The notes under the pieces: generated by a model
Database searches by the model: none
What the model was told of the DNA's origin: nothing
Seen by the model: only the letters and a program-made list of their open reading frames with translations
Made by a program: the position numbers and the translations under genes
DNA from: Fragum whitleyi
Taxonomy: Eukaryota > Mollusca > Bivalvia > Cardiida > Cardiidae
DNA: 64,000 nucleotides
Assembly (NCBI GenBank): GCA_948146395.1
Contig: OX411546.1
Coordinates: 19,299,158-19,363,157 of the forward strand
Direction: 5' to 3'
In this document: piece after piece, positions 48,330 to 59,187 of the stretch
Layout of the letters: every line of letters starts with the position of its first letter
Numbering within the stretch: position 1 is the stretch's first letter

Positions 48330-48767
48330 TAGTTAATAACATCATAAAATTGATAAGGTGAACGATTGTGGAATGATTTAGGAATGATGTTGAATGAGTG
48401 AACGGAGCGAGTTTTGATTGAAATTTAAGAAAGGGAATCCAATGTCGCTTATTTGTTCAGGATAAACAAATTAGCGATATGTAAAACCTCCATTTAATGA
48501 ATAAAAATGCATGAAGGTTACACCAATAGCTTTATATTTCGCCAAGAACCAATCACACGCTTTAAATTTCAATTGTCAGTGAAATCGCGATTTGGTTCTA
48601 AAATGCTTTATTCATTTTGAAAGAACAAGTTGATCTTATTTATAGAGTAATTTTGAGAGTTTTGAATGGTTTGAGTGAGTGTTTGAAATGAATGAATGGA
48701 GCGCTGAGTGAGCGATTAAGAATGTTTTTGATTGAGGTGAATGTCAATTTCACGATGTAACTAACTG
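48330..48767 (+). mobile_element. MITE nested in shell copy A, with TA target duplication
   Basis: Starts TAGTTAATAACATC, ends GATGTAACTAACTG, flanked by TA (48,328-48,329 and 48,768-48,769). Shell copy B reads GGGGTATGATGG at the same place (near 58,960), a clean empty site with one TA. This sets the boundaries for the whole ~440-bp family. Confidence 0.85.
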
Positions 48768-49196
48768 TATGATGGTGCTCTTAAACGTGTTGATGTGCAA
48801 AAATGTGAAGAAAACAAGTTGAACTAGAAGGTCTGTTTCAAATGGCAAGTTATTTTGGTGATGGAATGCAATTGGGCAAAGATATTCATAATTCCATTAA
48901 AGATGTGGTGGCCAGGATTTTATTTGATGAATTTTGGGCTTTGATAATGAAACATTCATGTAAATAACTGAAATATGACGGGAAACAAACGACAATATGT
49001 TGCAAAAATATTTATTAACTTTAAAGGTGTATCATCACTTTAAGAAAAACTAAAGATTTTTTATTTCGTAACTGTAGACAGAAACGTGCAATTTAACAAT
49101 TTGACATAAGTTAAATTTGTGATAAGGTCGTTCAGAAAGAGAAACTATACCTTTAAAAGAAGCTATAACACGATTCTACGTAAATAGGTCGCGACA

Positions 49197-49310
49197 TTAC
49201 CAAATAAGCAGATCACGTGATTGGCCTGTGCTATGGCCACAATACTGAGAAACCAGGTCGCGACATTGCCAAATAAGCAGATCACGTGATTGGCTAGTGC
49301 TATTTTCAAC
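49197..49310 (+). promoter_or_regulatory. Duplicated CACGTG + ATTGGC module in shell copy A
   Basis: Two copies, ~69 bp apart, of AAGCAGATCACGTGATTGGC. Each joins a palindromic E-box (CACGTG) to an inverted CCAAT box (ATTGG). In shell copy B the two counterparts read CGCGTG and CATGTG. Regulatory function is inferred from motif form only. Confidence 0.3.
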
Positions 49311-49654
49311 AGCTGACCTTATTTGACTTGACTTATCACATGATTTCCAAATATAGTAATGTAAACATGTGATACTAGTAAATTCGTACGCAAATTTCAA
49401 TATATATCGCTTAAATCATGAATTAGCATGTTAATAATAAACATGAAGTGATAGTTGTGTAATTGTACAGGATTATTTCATTTTGATGCAATAAACTGTA
49501 TGTCTATGTCAAGTTGAGATATACAAAATAGGCCGAAGTGTATTCACATCCTGTTCACGTGATGTGTGTTCTCAAAAAACCCGAAATGAATTTATCTTGT
49601 GTTCATTTGGCGGTTTTGTTAAATCTAAGTTGGAATTGCTCCGCATTCCAACTT

Positions 49655-50130
49655 AAAAATCAGCTCAATATCTCTGAGGGTTAAGAAAGAAAGTACAGAA
49701 AACTGAAATTTTCTGGTAATTTTCCAAGCCAACATCCGTATCTTCCTCAAAAATCAATGGACCGGAACCAAACTCGAACTTGTTCTGTAACTTATTGAGG
49801 CGGACTCACATACCAAAATCTCAATATATCTGAGGATTAAGAAAAAAGTACAGAAAACTGAAATTTCTTGGTAAATTTAAGTCCAGCTTCCGTATCTTCC
49901 ACAAAATTCAATGGACCGGAACCAAACTTGAACTTGTTCTGTAACTCATTGATGCTGACTCACATACCAAAAATTGGCTAAATATCTCTGACGGTTAAGA
50001 AAAAAAGTCCAAAAAAATATAATTTCCTTGTAATTTCTACGTCCATCATCCGCTTCTTGCACAAAAATCAATGGAGCGGAACCAAACTTGAACTCGTTCT
50101 GTAATTTTATTAATGCGGACCCACATATCA
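49655..50130 (+). repeat. ~157-bp tandem repeat, three units
   Basis: Each unit has CAGCTCAATATCTCTGAGGG, AAGTACAGAAAACTGAAATT, CAATGGACCGGAACCAAAC and GACTCACATACC. Unit starts lie near 49,661, 49,828 and 49,976. Partial units flank on the far sides of the elements at 46,784-49,654 (46,715-46,783) and 50,131-51,782 (51,783-51,835), so those elements interrupted an original array. Confidence 0.8.
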
Positions 50131-51782
50131 ACAAGAGGCCCAAGAGGGCCTGTATCGCTCCACTGGCTTAAAAATCTCAAGATTTGAAAGAATGATATTG
50201 AAAATAGAAGGTAATGAAAGTGAACAACATTCAGAAGGAATTCAGACTTTTTCTAGGTTGAAACTGACTAATGAAGGAATGAACTTAATTAACTTATATG
50301 TAAAATTACAAGAAAGAAAACTATTTAGATGTAGATTGAATTTGAGGGCCAATCAAAATTTCTTGAACAACTTTAGAAGAGGGTCACCCAAGGAACATTC
50401 TGGTAAAGTTTCATTAAAATTGGCCCAATGGTTTAGGAGGAGATGTCGTTCAAAGATTTCGGGGTCAAAATAAGCCCCGCCCTGCCACGCCCATATTTGG
50501 GGGTCAATCCAAATTTTTTGAACAACTTTAGAAGAGGGTCACCCAAGGAACATTCTGGTAAAGTTTCATTGAAATTGGCCCAATGGTTTGGGAAGAGATG
50601 TCGTTCAAAGATTTCAGGGTCAAAATAAGCCCCACCCTGCCACGCCCATATTTGGGGGTCAATCCAAATTTCTTGAACAGCTTTAGAAGAGGGTCACCCA
50701 AGGAACATTCTGGTAAAGTTTCATTGAAATTGGCCCAATGGTTTGGGAGGAGATGTCGTTCAAAGATTTCGGGGTCAAAATAAGCCCCGTCCTGCCATGC
50801 CCATATTTGGGGGTCAATCCAAATTGTTTGAACAACTTTAGAAGAGGGTCACCCAAGGAACATTCTGGTAAAGTTTTATTGAAATTGGCCCAATGGTTTG
50901 GGAGGATACGTCGTTCAAAGATTTCGGGGATAAAATAAGCCCCTCCCTGCCACGCCCATATTTGGGGGCCATTCCAAATTTCTTGAACAACTTTAGAAGA
51001 GGGTCACCCAAGGAACATTCTGGTAAAGTTTCATTGAAATTGGCCCAATGGTTTGGGAGGAGATGTAGTTCAAAGATTTCGGGGTCAAAATAAGCCCCGC
51101 CCTGCCACGCCCATATTTGGGGGTCAATCTAATTTTCTTGAACAACGTTAGAAGAGGGTCACCCAAGGAACATTCTGGTAAAATTTTATTGAAAATGGCC
51201 CAATGGTTTGGGAGGAGATGTCGTTCAAAGATTTAGGGGTCAAAATAAGCCCCGCCCTGCCACGCCCATATTTGGGGGTCAATCCAAATTGTTTGAACAA
51301 CTTTAGAAGAGGGTCGCCCAAGGAACATTCTTGTAAAGTTTCATTGAAATTGGCCCAATGGTTTGGGAGGAGATGTGTTCAAAGATTTCGGGGTCAAAAT
51401 AAGCCCCGCCCTGCCACGCCCATATTTAGGGGTCAATCCAAATTTCTTGAACAACTTAAGAAGAGGGTCACCCAAGGAACATTCTGGTAAAGTTTAATTG
51501 AAATTGGCCCAATGGTTTGGGAGGAGATGTCGTTCGAAGATTTTGGGGTCAAAATAAGCCCCGCCCTGCCACGCCCATATTTGGGGGTCAATCCAAATAT
51601 CTTGAACAACTTTAGAAGAGGGTCACCCAAGGAACATTCTGGCCAAGTTTCGTCAAAATCCACCAATTGGTTTAGGAGGAGAAGATGTTTGAAGAAAAGT
51701 TTACGCACGCACGGACGCACGGACGCACGACGGACACCTCGCCATGACAATAGCTCGCTGGCCTTCGGCCAGTGGAGCTAAA
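50131..51782 (+). mobile_element. Core-repeat element, ~1.65 kb, nine 155-bp units
   Basis: 5' end ACAAGAGGCCCAAGAGGGCC (a palindrome), then TGTATCGCTCCACTGGC. The core has about nine units of 155 bp with GGGTCACCCAAGGAACATTC, GGCCCAATGGTTTGGGAGG, GATTTCGGGGTCAAAATAAG and CCACGCCCATATTTGGGGG; adjacent units are nearly identical. The 3' end has an ACGGACGCACGG run and GCTCGCTGGCCTTCGGCCAG, TGGAGCTAAAA. GCTCCACTGGC near the 5' end and GCCAGTGGAGC at the 3' end are inverted copies. Because 155 is not a multiple of three, short frames recur each unit; they are not genes. Confidence 0.9.
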
Positions 51783-51835
51783 AATCAGCTCAATATCTAC
51801 AGGGTTAAGAAAAAAAGTCCGGGAAACTGATCAGT

Positions 51836-52282
51836 CCGGACTGACAGACGGCTTTCGCCGGTAAGGGACTGGTAAGCCTGACCGGCTTTCGCCAGTAGGG
51901 GACTAATAAGCCCTGCCCTGGCAACCCCATATTTGGGGTTCTATCCAAATTTCAGTCTTGAGCAACTGTAAAGAAAGTCACCCAAGGATCATTCATGCCA
52001 AGTTTCATTGAATTAATCAAGGTTTGGGAGGGTAAAATTTTAAAAAAGATTTAAAAGGGCCCCCTCCGCCACGCCAATGTTTTGGGGCAATCAAAATTTA
52101 ATGAACCACTTTATAAGAGCCCTGCCCTGCCACCACTATATTTGGGATTCATTCTTGAGCAACTGTAGAAGAGGATCATCCAAGGATAATTCATGCCAAG
52201 TCTTATCGAAATCTGGCAAATGGTTTGGGATGATAAGATTTTTTTAAAAAGAAATAAAGCGCCCCCCCCCCAAAAAAAAAAT
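51836..52282 (+). repeat. Truncated ~155-bp core units and a hairpin
   Basis: GACGGCTTTCGCCGGTAAGG near 51,850 and a repeat of CCGGCTTTCGCCAGTA near 51,880, followed by two or three decayed core units (GCCCTGCCCTGGCAACCCCA, CATGCCAAGTTTCATTGAAT). A C-run then an A-run end the block at 52,281. Confidence 0.6.
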
Positions 52283-54886
52283 AAGTGGCCCAAGAGGGCC
52301 TGTATCGCTCCACTGGCTTTATCATCATTAGACTTCTATCTATCTATCTATTTATACTGCAACACCCCCTCGCAGGGATTACATGCAGGTGCGCGTCTGT
52401 GCGATGTTAGTGGAAATGGTAAAAGATAAAAAGTTTTCATAAAAGAAAATTATAAGTGAGAGTGAATTAAAGATGATAGGGTTAAAATGTTAAAAAAGCC
52501 AGAAACAAGCTGACAGTGATAGCTAAAAGATAAAAACAGCGCACTGGCATTTATGGCATTGGGTGACTGATCATGCATACTGCCCTCTTGAATGACTCAA
52601 AGGTGGGCAGTAATGCAACTTTGGAAGGCAGCCGATTCCATTGCACAATTTCGAGGAGTTGGAACGAGTATTTATAATAGTCTTTCCCTACATGTAGTTG
52701 TCTAAAGATCAGGGGATGAGAATTTCGGGAAATCCTGGTTGGGTGCTGGACATATGTTGGTAAATCTATGGCAACATAGCCGTGAATAATTTTATAGAAC
52801 AGGCAAAGCCGGGAATCGTTTCTTCTCTGTTCCAGAGAACGCCAGCCAAGTTGGGTAGTCATGTCTGTAACACTTGCCTGTCTTTGATAGCTGTCAAGTG
52901 TCCATCGAGCCGCCCTGCGTTGGACCATCTCGATTTTTCTGATGTCATCATCAGTATGTGGGCTCCATACAAGAGAAGAATATTCCAATAATGGGCGCAC
53001 CAAGGTCTTATAGGCCATTTCACGTATGGCTTGGGATTTTGTCCTTATGTTGCGCTTGATGAACCCAAGGGATCGATTCGCAGAAGTGCAGATGTTTTGA
53101 ATGTGTTTCTTAAATGTTAGATTGCCACTGATTTCCACGCCCAAATACTTGGAGCCTCCAACCGATTCAAGGATCTGACCATGTATGAGGTATTTACTAG
53201 GGACTGGATTTATTGCTCGTGTCACGTGTATAACAATGCACTTACTTGGGTTAAACTCCATGTCCCATTGTAGTTCCCATTCATGGAGTCGGTCCAGATC
53301 CTGCTGCAATATCTGAGCATCTTGGAGATTGGAAACTGCCAAGTAGATAGCCGTATCATCAGCAAACAATCTAACTTTTAATATATATGAGGAATAAAAT
53401 TGGGCCCAGGACAGAACCCTGAGGAACCCCAGAGGTTACAGGCACTGTGTCCGATTTTTCATTGTCAAGAACAACAGTTTGCGTTCTGCCAGACAGGAAT
53501 GCCTGTATCCATTTCAGATTGGGCCCTCTTATACCATATGTATGGAGCTTTAGCAGGAGTTTTGGGTGATTGACCTTGTCAAACGCTTTAGAAAAATCAA
53601 GCAAGACAAGGTCAGTTTGGCTACCTGCTAAGGAATTCCAAGGTCACAAGCTGGGTCTCACATGAACGTTTGGTTCTGAAACCATGCTGCAAGTCATACA
53701 TGCTGCATTAAATGAATCTTTCTTTGAATGAAAACAACACTTTGAACTCTCTTAAGACCTATTTTATATTAATTAACTGGGTATGGCTCACATTGCACCA
53801 AAATTCTCAAGCTCCATTGAAATTGGCCCAACCTTCATCAGGAGATGTAGTTCAAAGATTTCGGGCTCAAAATAAGCCACACCCTGACATGCCAATATTT
53901 AAGGGCTAATGAATATTTCGCACACAATTTTTGAAAAGGGTCACAGAAGGAACATTCTGGTAAAATTTCATTGAAATCAGCCCAGTGATTCAGGAGATGT
54001 CCTTCAAAGAATTCGGGCTCAAAATAAGCCCCGGCCTGCCACACCCATATTTATGGGCCAATCAAAGTTTTGAGAGCAACTTTTGGAAAGGGTCTCCCAA
54101 GGAACATTCTGGTAAAGTTTCATTGAAATCGGCCCAATGGTTCAGGAGGAAATGTCGTTCAAAGATTTCGGGCTCAGATAAGCCCCGCCCTGCCATGCCA
54201 AAATTTGGGGGCCAATCAAAATTTCTGGAACAATTTTTGTTACCCCAGGAACATTTTGGTAAAGTTTGGTTGAAATCGGCCCAGTGGTTCAGGAGGAGAT
54301 GTCATTCAAAGATTTCGGGCTCAAAATAAGCCCCTCCCTGCCACGCCCATATTTGGGGGTCAATCAAAATTTCTTGAACAATTTAGGTAAAGGGTCACCC
54401 CAGGAACATTTTGGTAAAGTTTGGTTGAAATCGGCCCAGTGGTTCAAGGGGAGATGTCATTCAAAGATTTTAGGCTCAAAATAAGCCCCGCCTTGCCACG
54501 CCCATATTTGGGGGTCAATCAAAATTTCTTGAACAATTAAGGTAAAGGGTCACCCAAGGAACATTTCTACCAAGTTTCATTTAAATTGGCCCAACGGTTT
54601 GGGAGGAGAGGATTTTTAAAGATTTCAAAGTGAAAAAATGCCACGCCCTGCCACGCCCATATTTGGGGGTCAATCAGAATTTCTTTAACAATTTTAGAAG
54701 ATGGTCACCCAAGGAACATTTCTACCAAGTTTCATCAAAATCCGCCCATAGGTTTTGGAGGAGAAGATGTTTCAAGAAAAAGTTTACGCGCGGACGCATG
54801 GAAGGACGCACACACGGACGGACGGACGCACGACAGAACACCGCCATGACAATAGCTCGCTGGCCTTTGGCCAGTGGAGCTAAAAA
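52283..54886 (+). mobile_element. Core-repeat element, split by a LINE insertion
   Basis: 5' end AGTGGCCCAAGAGGGCCTGT, then ATCGCTCCACTGGC (52,283-52,320). After the LINE at 52,325-53,715, about six or seven ~150-bp core units run from 53,790 and finish with an ACGGACGGACGG run, GCTCGCTGGCCTTTGGCCAG and TGGAGCTAAAAA at 54,886. That the two halves belong to one element is inferred from their matching ends. Confidence 0.7.
52325..53715 (-). mobile_element. Jockey/CR1-like LINE, 5'-truncated, frameshifted RT
   Basis: Minus strand. The fragment begins in the RT at HGFRTKRSCETQL (about 53,665-53,700), then [15 protein letters not shown] (~53,565-53,605), [18 protein letters not shown] (~53,385-53,440), FADDTAIYLA (~53,340-53,368), and a thumb/C-terminal part with KYLGVEISGNLTFKKHI, LVRPLLEYSSLVWSPH and QRRAARW, ending at 52,551. 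A frameshift near 53,630 and a loss of about ten codons just before FADD (near 53,370) break the frame. The 3' non-coding region runs to about 52,325 and ends GTGTTGCAGTATAAATAGAT followed by (AGAT)n. The pattern of VPQGSVLGP and LEY..VWSPH is that of jockey/CR1-type elements. Confidence 0.92.
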
Positions 54887-54889
54887 CAA

Positions 54890-55280
54890 ACAAAACACGT
54901 ACCCTGCCACGCCCATGTTTGGAGCCAAATTGGGGGCGAATCTAAATTCCTTGAACAACTATAAGAGCCCTGCCCTGTCACCCCCATATTTGGAATTCAA
55001 TCCAAATTTCTTGGACACTGAAGAAGAGGGTCATCCAAGAATAATTCATGCAAAGTCTCGTTGAAATCTGGCTAATGGTTTTGGAGGAGAAGATCTTTAA
55101 AAAAGATTTTAAAGCCCCCCCCCCCCCCACACACACACATACAAACCACCCCAACACACCCTGCCAGGCCGATGTTTGGGGTCAATTCAAATTTCTTGAA
55201 CCACTAAGAGGGTCATACAAGGATCATTCATGTCAAGTTTTATTGAAATCTGACCAATGGTTTTGGAGGAGAAGATTTGA
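54890..55280 (+). repeat. Truncated core array
   Basis: Two to three decayed ~155-bp units (CCCTGCCACGCCCATGTTTG, GGGTCATCCAAGAATAATTC), with a (C)n(CA)n tract near 55,115-55,140. Confidence 0.6.
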
Positions 55281-55389
55281 AGACAATCAGATGGAAACTG
55301 TAGACTCTCACAGTGCGAATTTTCTAATCAAACTTCCATTCTGCCCCTTTTCTCTTGACACTTTGAGCCATAACAAGGATTTTCTACTT

Positions 55390-56000
55390 AAATTTTAGTT
55401 TAAAACCCTTTTCCCCTAGAAGCTCGGCGGAGGCGTCCTTGTAATGGTACAATCAGTCTGAATTTGTTTGCAGACAGTTGGATGAAAATTGTTTTACATT
55501 AGAGCATTAACAGGGGTTTTCTTATAAAATTTTCTTTTGACCCCCTTTCCTGTGACTCTGAAGAGGTCTGGCCTTTTTTCGGAAGGGAGCATCATTGTGA
55601 TAGCCCAATCAGTCTGAGCAAGTTTGAAGTCAATGGGATAAAAAAAAATGTGGACTTCATACCGTTAACAAGGATTTACTTATAAAATTTTCATTTGGCT
55701 CCTTTTCTCGTGACGCATGACGGATCAGACCTATTTCGAAGGGACCGATCCTTGTGATGGTACAACCATTCTGGCCATGATTGTAGGCAATCGGTTGATT
55801 ATGTGGACCTTAAGTGTTATCAAGAATTTTCTAATCAATTTATCATTTGGTCCCTTTTCTCGTGAGATTTACAGATAGTCCAATTTGTCCAAGTTTGTAG
55901 ACAATCGGATAAAAACTGTGGATTTTAGTGTGGTAATAAGCAAAAGTTAACGGACAGACGGATGGACGCCGGACGGGAAAAATGATTTTGCTTAGGATAG
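55390..56000 (+). repeat. Degenerate ~140-bp core array with ACGGACAGACGG tail
   Basis: About four units with CCCCTTTTCTCGTGAC-like and CCTTGTGATGGTACAATC-like phrases, then TTAACGGACAGACGGATGGA at about 55,948. It resembles the 3' half of a core-repeat element; the hairpin end is not clear. Confidence 0.55.
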
Positions 56001-56194
56001 ATAATCATTGCCCTGATATATTTCAAACAGTCTGACTCAAGTTTTTGTGAATCATGGCGGTGTTGGCTTTAATCAGACTTTAGTGTTTAGATGATCTTGG
56101 TATCATACTGTCTGTCTTAATGCAAAGCAGGAATAATAGGAGAAGAACATTTTAAGGACTTTCTATGCAACGTTTCTTTTGCTGTCACGGCAGT

Positions 56195-56368
56195 AAAGGT
56201 TTTGCATCAAGTATAATGTTTTTGCCTACATTGAACGCAGACCAAACAAGGTATGTTCCGGTTGAAATTGATCAAATTGGTTTAGGGACGAATCAGTTAC
56301 GACAACTGTTGGAGGACAAAGCAATACTGGCAGTAGATGACAGCCTGCCGCTGGACAGACAGTGGTGA
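56195..56368 (+). CDS. Unrecognised candidate terminal exon
   Basis: A pyrimidine-rich tract ending GCTGTCACGGCAG precedes a frame of ~57 codons, KGFASSIMFLPTLNADQTR onward, through VEIDQIGLGTNQLRQLLEDK and ending DRQW then TGA at 56,368. It is richer in GC and acidic residues than the many chance frames here. No family is recognised. It may equally be a fragment of an unknown transposon protein or chance. Confidence 0.2.
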   Translation, partial: KGFASSIMFLPTLNADQTRYVPVEIDQIGLGTNQLRQLLEDKAILAVDDSLPLDRQW

Positions 56369-57540
56369 AATAACTTAAAAGTTTAGCTTAAAAGTAGGTC
56401 CCGTACACTAGTATTGAACATTAGGATTTAAGCTTCATTTGTCAATGAAGATAAAATGTGATCATAAAACACTTATGCCCCGAAATTGCAAAATGCTAAT
56501 TTTAAGAAGTTTGGCTTTCATTATTATTGTCAGATGACAAAATTAAACACTGTGCTTGCAATTTGTGAAATGATATTAATCTTACATGCATTTTGGCAAT
56601 GAATTTATTGTTGAAATAAATGAAAATATTGCTAATAAAGGAAGTGGTTATTATTTATCCTTTAAAAAGAACTATATTCAGACGGTAGTTAATTGGTTTT
56701 TGGTTTATTCACTTAATCTATCATTTAGCGCAAAAATATTGAGGGTAAGAAAATCGATTTTTTTCCAAAGCTTTCCCATGGCAGGAATATCTTTTGTATC
56801 ATTTATAAAAACATAGATTTCAAAACTCAGATAGATTTTAATCAGCACTCCATTGAAATTATGACGCCAATGAAATTATGTGTGAATCTATGTAAGTTAT
56901 GTACATACATACATGTGCTTTTTGTTTGCTTATTTTTTTTATGTGTGTTTTTTTTTCTTTATTTTTTAAATGGAGTACATTATAATATAAAATAAGAAAC
57001 TGTATCTCAAATTGCATGAACAATATCATGATTTCATTTTGCAGCATGCAAGCATTGTTAAATTATGGATGAATTAATCTCATCAAACAGAGCAAATTTT
57101 ATTGTAGACTGGCATTCAGTACCAGAGTTTAGATTTATAAGTAAACAAGGTGCATAACCACTTTAAACCACAAACCAACCACACATATACATGTATTGAG
57201 TTAATTTTCCTTTATCTGAAATCAGGCTTATAGGCATGAAACATTATTTCTATCTTTCTTTTTTTCATATATACCTCTATTTAAGAGACTGTCACCAGTC
57301 TAATTTTATTGAAAATGGTAGAAAAAACCCAAAACCTAGTCTTCACTAGAATATCCAACTCATTTCATGTACATTCACTGCCTAAGTATCCGATTACATG
57401 AATATCAGACTGGATGGTGGTTAAGATAACATACCATGAAGCCCTCGTAGGGTCAAGATGGGGTTACAATTACATGCATTACGTGGTGTAAAATTGGTGT
57501 ACCGTTAGTTCTCTTGGGGGAAAAGCTGGCTGGGGTTTAG
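56369..57540. other. AT-rich stretch, nothing recognised
   Basis: No supported ORF, RNA or repeat. Confidence 0.4.
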
Positions 57541-57552
57541 TAAAAGAACAGA

Positions 57553-58188
57553 GTCCGAGTGAGTGTTTGAAATGAAGGAACGGGGCGCTGCGCGAGCGGT
57601 CGAGAATGGTTTTGATAGTGAAGAATGTCAATACACGATGTGTCTAACCGCACTTCATATTCCACACAAGTTGCCCTTAAACAATACAATCTAGGTACAA
57701 CTACAATGTATGACTCGCAATTGAGCATGGTTTTTAGTTTTTGGCCTTACGTCCGACAGGATTGATTAGTGCCTCAAATATTATAGAAAATTATTTCTGT
57801 AAATATGTCATCTCCTATTTGTCTAGCTTGTAAGGTTTTTACAGCCAAAAGTAATGAATATTTCATTGTTTAATTTTTGTCTTGCATCTGCGGTTTCAGA
57901 CTCTTTCGTTCGGTCGCGTGCAATCTTTTTAGTTTACCGACTTTTCGGGCACCACAATATTCAGTTACCTTGAAACGAAATAAGGTCCTTTGTTTAAGAC
58001 AAAATATATTCGAACTTACATACCCTGCATTAATTATTATACTGAATAGATTCTTTGATTCGAGTTACTTTATTTTATACCACGAAGATCTTAAAACTTG
58101 TCAAATGTAAGTCATGTCGACTAATATTTTTTTTCCACGAGCATTCTCGCCTGATCACTCTTTCGAACTGGCGTACTAACCTTAACAA
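57553..58188 (+). repeat. Dispersed duplicated segment, copy 2 (paralogue of 4630-5215)
   Basis: Begins within a 3' MITE remnant (GAGTGAGTGTTTGAAATGAA at 57,555; MITE end near 57,650) that matches 4610-4710, then follows 4711-5215 closely. It is cut at 58,188 by shell element copy B and resumes at 61,109. Confidence 0.75.
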
Positions 58189-59187
58189 TCAAAGCACTGA
58201 AAGTACTGATAAGTTGGAATGCGTTGGAATACGGTGACCTCAAGCCACTAACAAAGCTGACGCCTCCCGCCCTCTACATGTGATCACATAATACGTCCCG
58301 TCTTTTTACAGGCGTATATAAATCAAAGTATTTCAACAACGAGATACGCTGAAACCCCTGAATCGCTTTACAGGCCTGAATCTGATGAAAGAAAAATGAT
58401 AAAAAGGAAGAAAATCATACAATCCATACAGTCGACTAATGGACGCACGGGCAGACACTTATACACTCAAAACAGTTACTATGCTATTTTTCAAATGGCT
58501 TCTGCTAAATATGAGTTATGAAATACATTTTTAATTAGAATTGTCACAAAATGGACCTTAAAAGCGGCTTGTTTCTGATTAAAAGCTATTTTCGCAAGGT
58601 AGTCTTTTACTTCATGAGTTGGAATCTCAAGAAAAAATTTTGGACGAAGTTAAAATGTGACTTCGACCCCTGTGACTCCAAAATTGGGCCTTTCTTGTGT
58701 CATTGACAACATTTGTGTCAAGTTTTATGATTTGGGTCAATTTGTTGTTCAGTTAGAGTGGAAACTGTTAACAGTTTTTATGGCCTTGACATGTATGACC
58801 TCGAACAATAGGGCATTTCTTTGGGTCATGGGCAACATTTGTGTAAAGTTTCGTTAATGCAGGTCAATTACTCCTCTGTTTAGCTAGCGGAAAGCAAATG
58901 GTCAATGGACAGACAGGCATGATGAAATCAATATTACGCTCTTCTACTTCTGAGTTAGGGGTATGATGGTGCTCTTAAATGTCTTCAAGAATGTGAAGAA
59001 AACAAGTTGAATTAGCAGGTTTGTTTCAAATTGCAAATTATTTTGGCGATGGGATACAATTTGGCAAAGATATTCATAATTCCATTAAAGATGTGGTGGC
59101 TAGGCTTTTATTGAATGAAAATTGGGTTTTGACAATGAAGCATACATGTAGATAACTGCAATATGACGGAAAACAAACTACATATGT

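Larger units (their letters stand above)
46784..49654 (+). mobile_element. Helentron-like shell element, copy A (~2.87 kb)
   Basis: Begins TCAAAGTACTGAAAG after an A and has AAGTTGGAATGCG just inside; ends with the hairpin AAGTTGGAATTGC...GCATTCCAACTT (49,627-49,654), whose outer half CGCATTCCAACTT complements the 5' subterminal motif. Subterminal inverted repeats plus a 3' stem-loop, with no true TIR or evident target duplication, are the known plan of non-autonomous Helentrons. Copy B at 58,189-61,108 aligns along the whole shell. Nested in copy A are a core-repeat element (46,997-48,113) and a MITE (48,330-48,767). There is no Rep-helicase coding. Confidence 0.75.

Noticed and set aside
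50192..51781. Series of overlapping 60-95-residue frames sharing a peptide with GSPKEHSGKVSLKLAQWF
   Set aside because: The frames restate the 155-bp tandem unit; they shift frame from unit to unit, and the same DNA occurs in both orientations elsewhere in the window.
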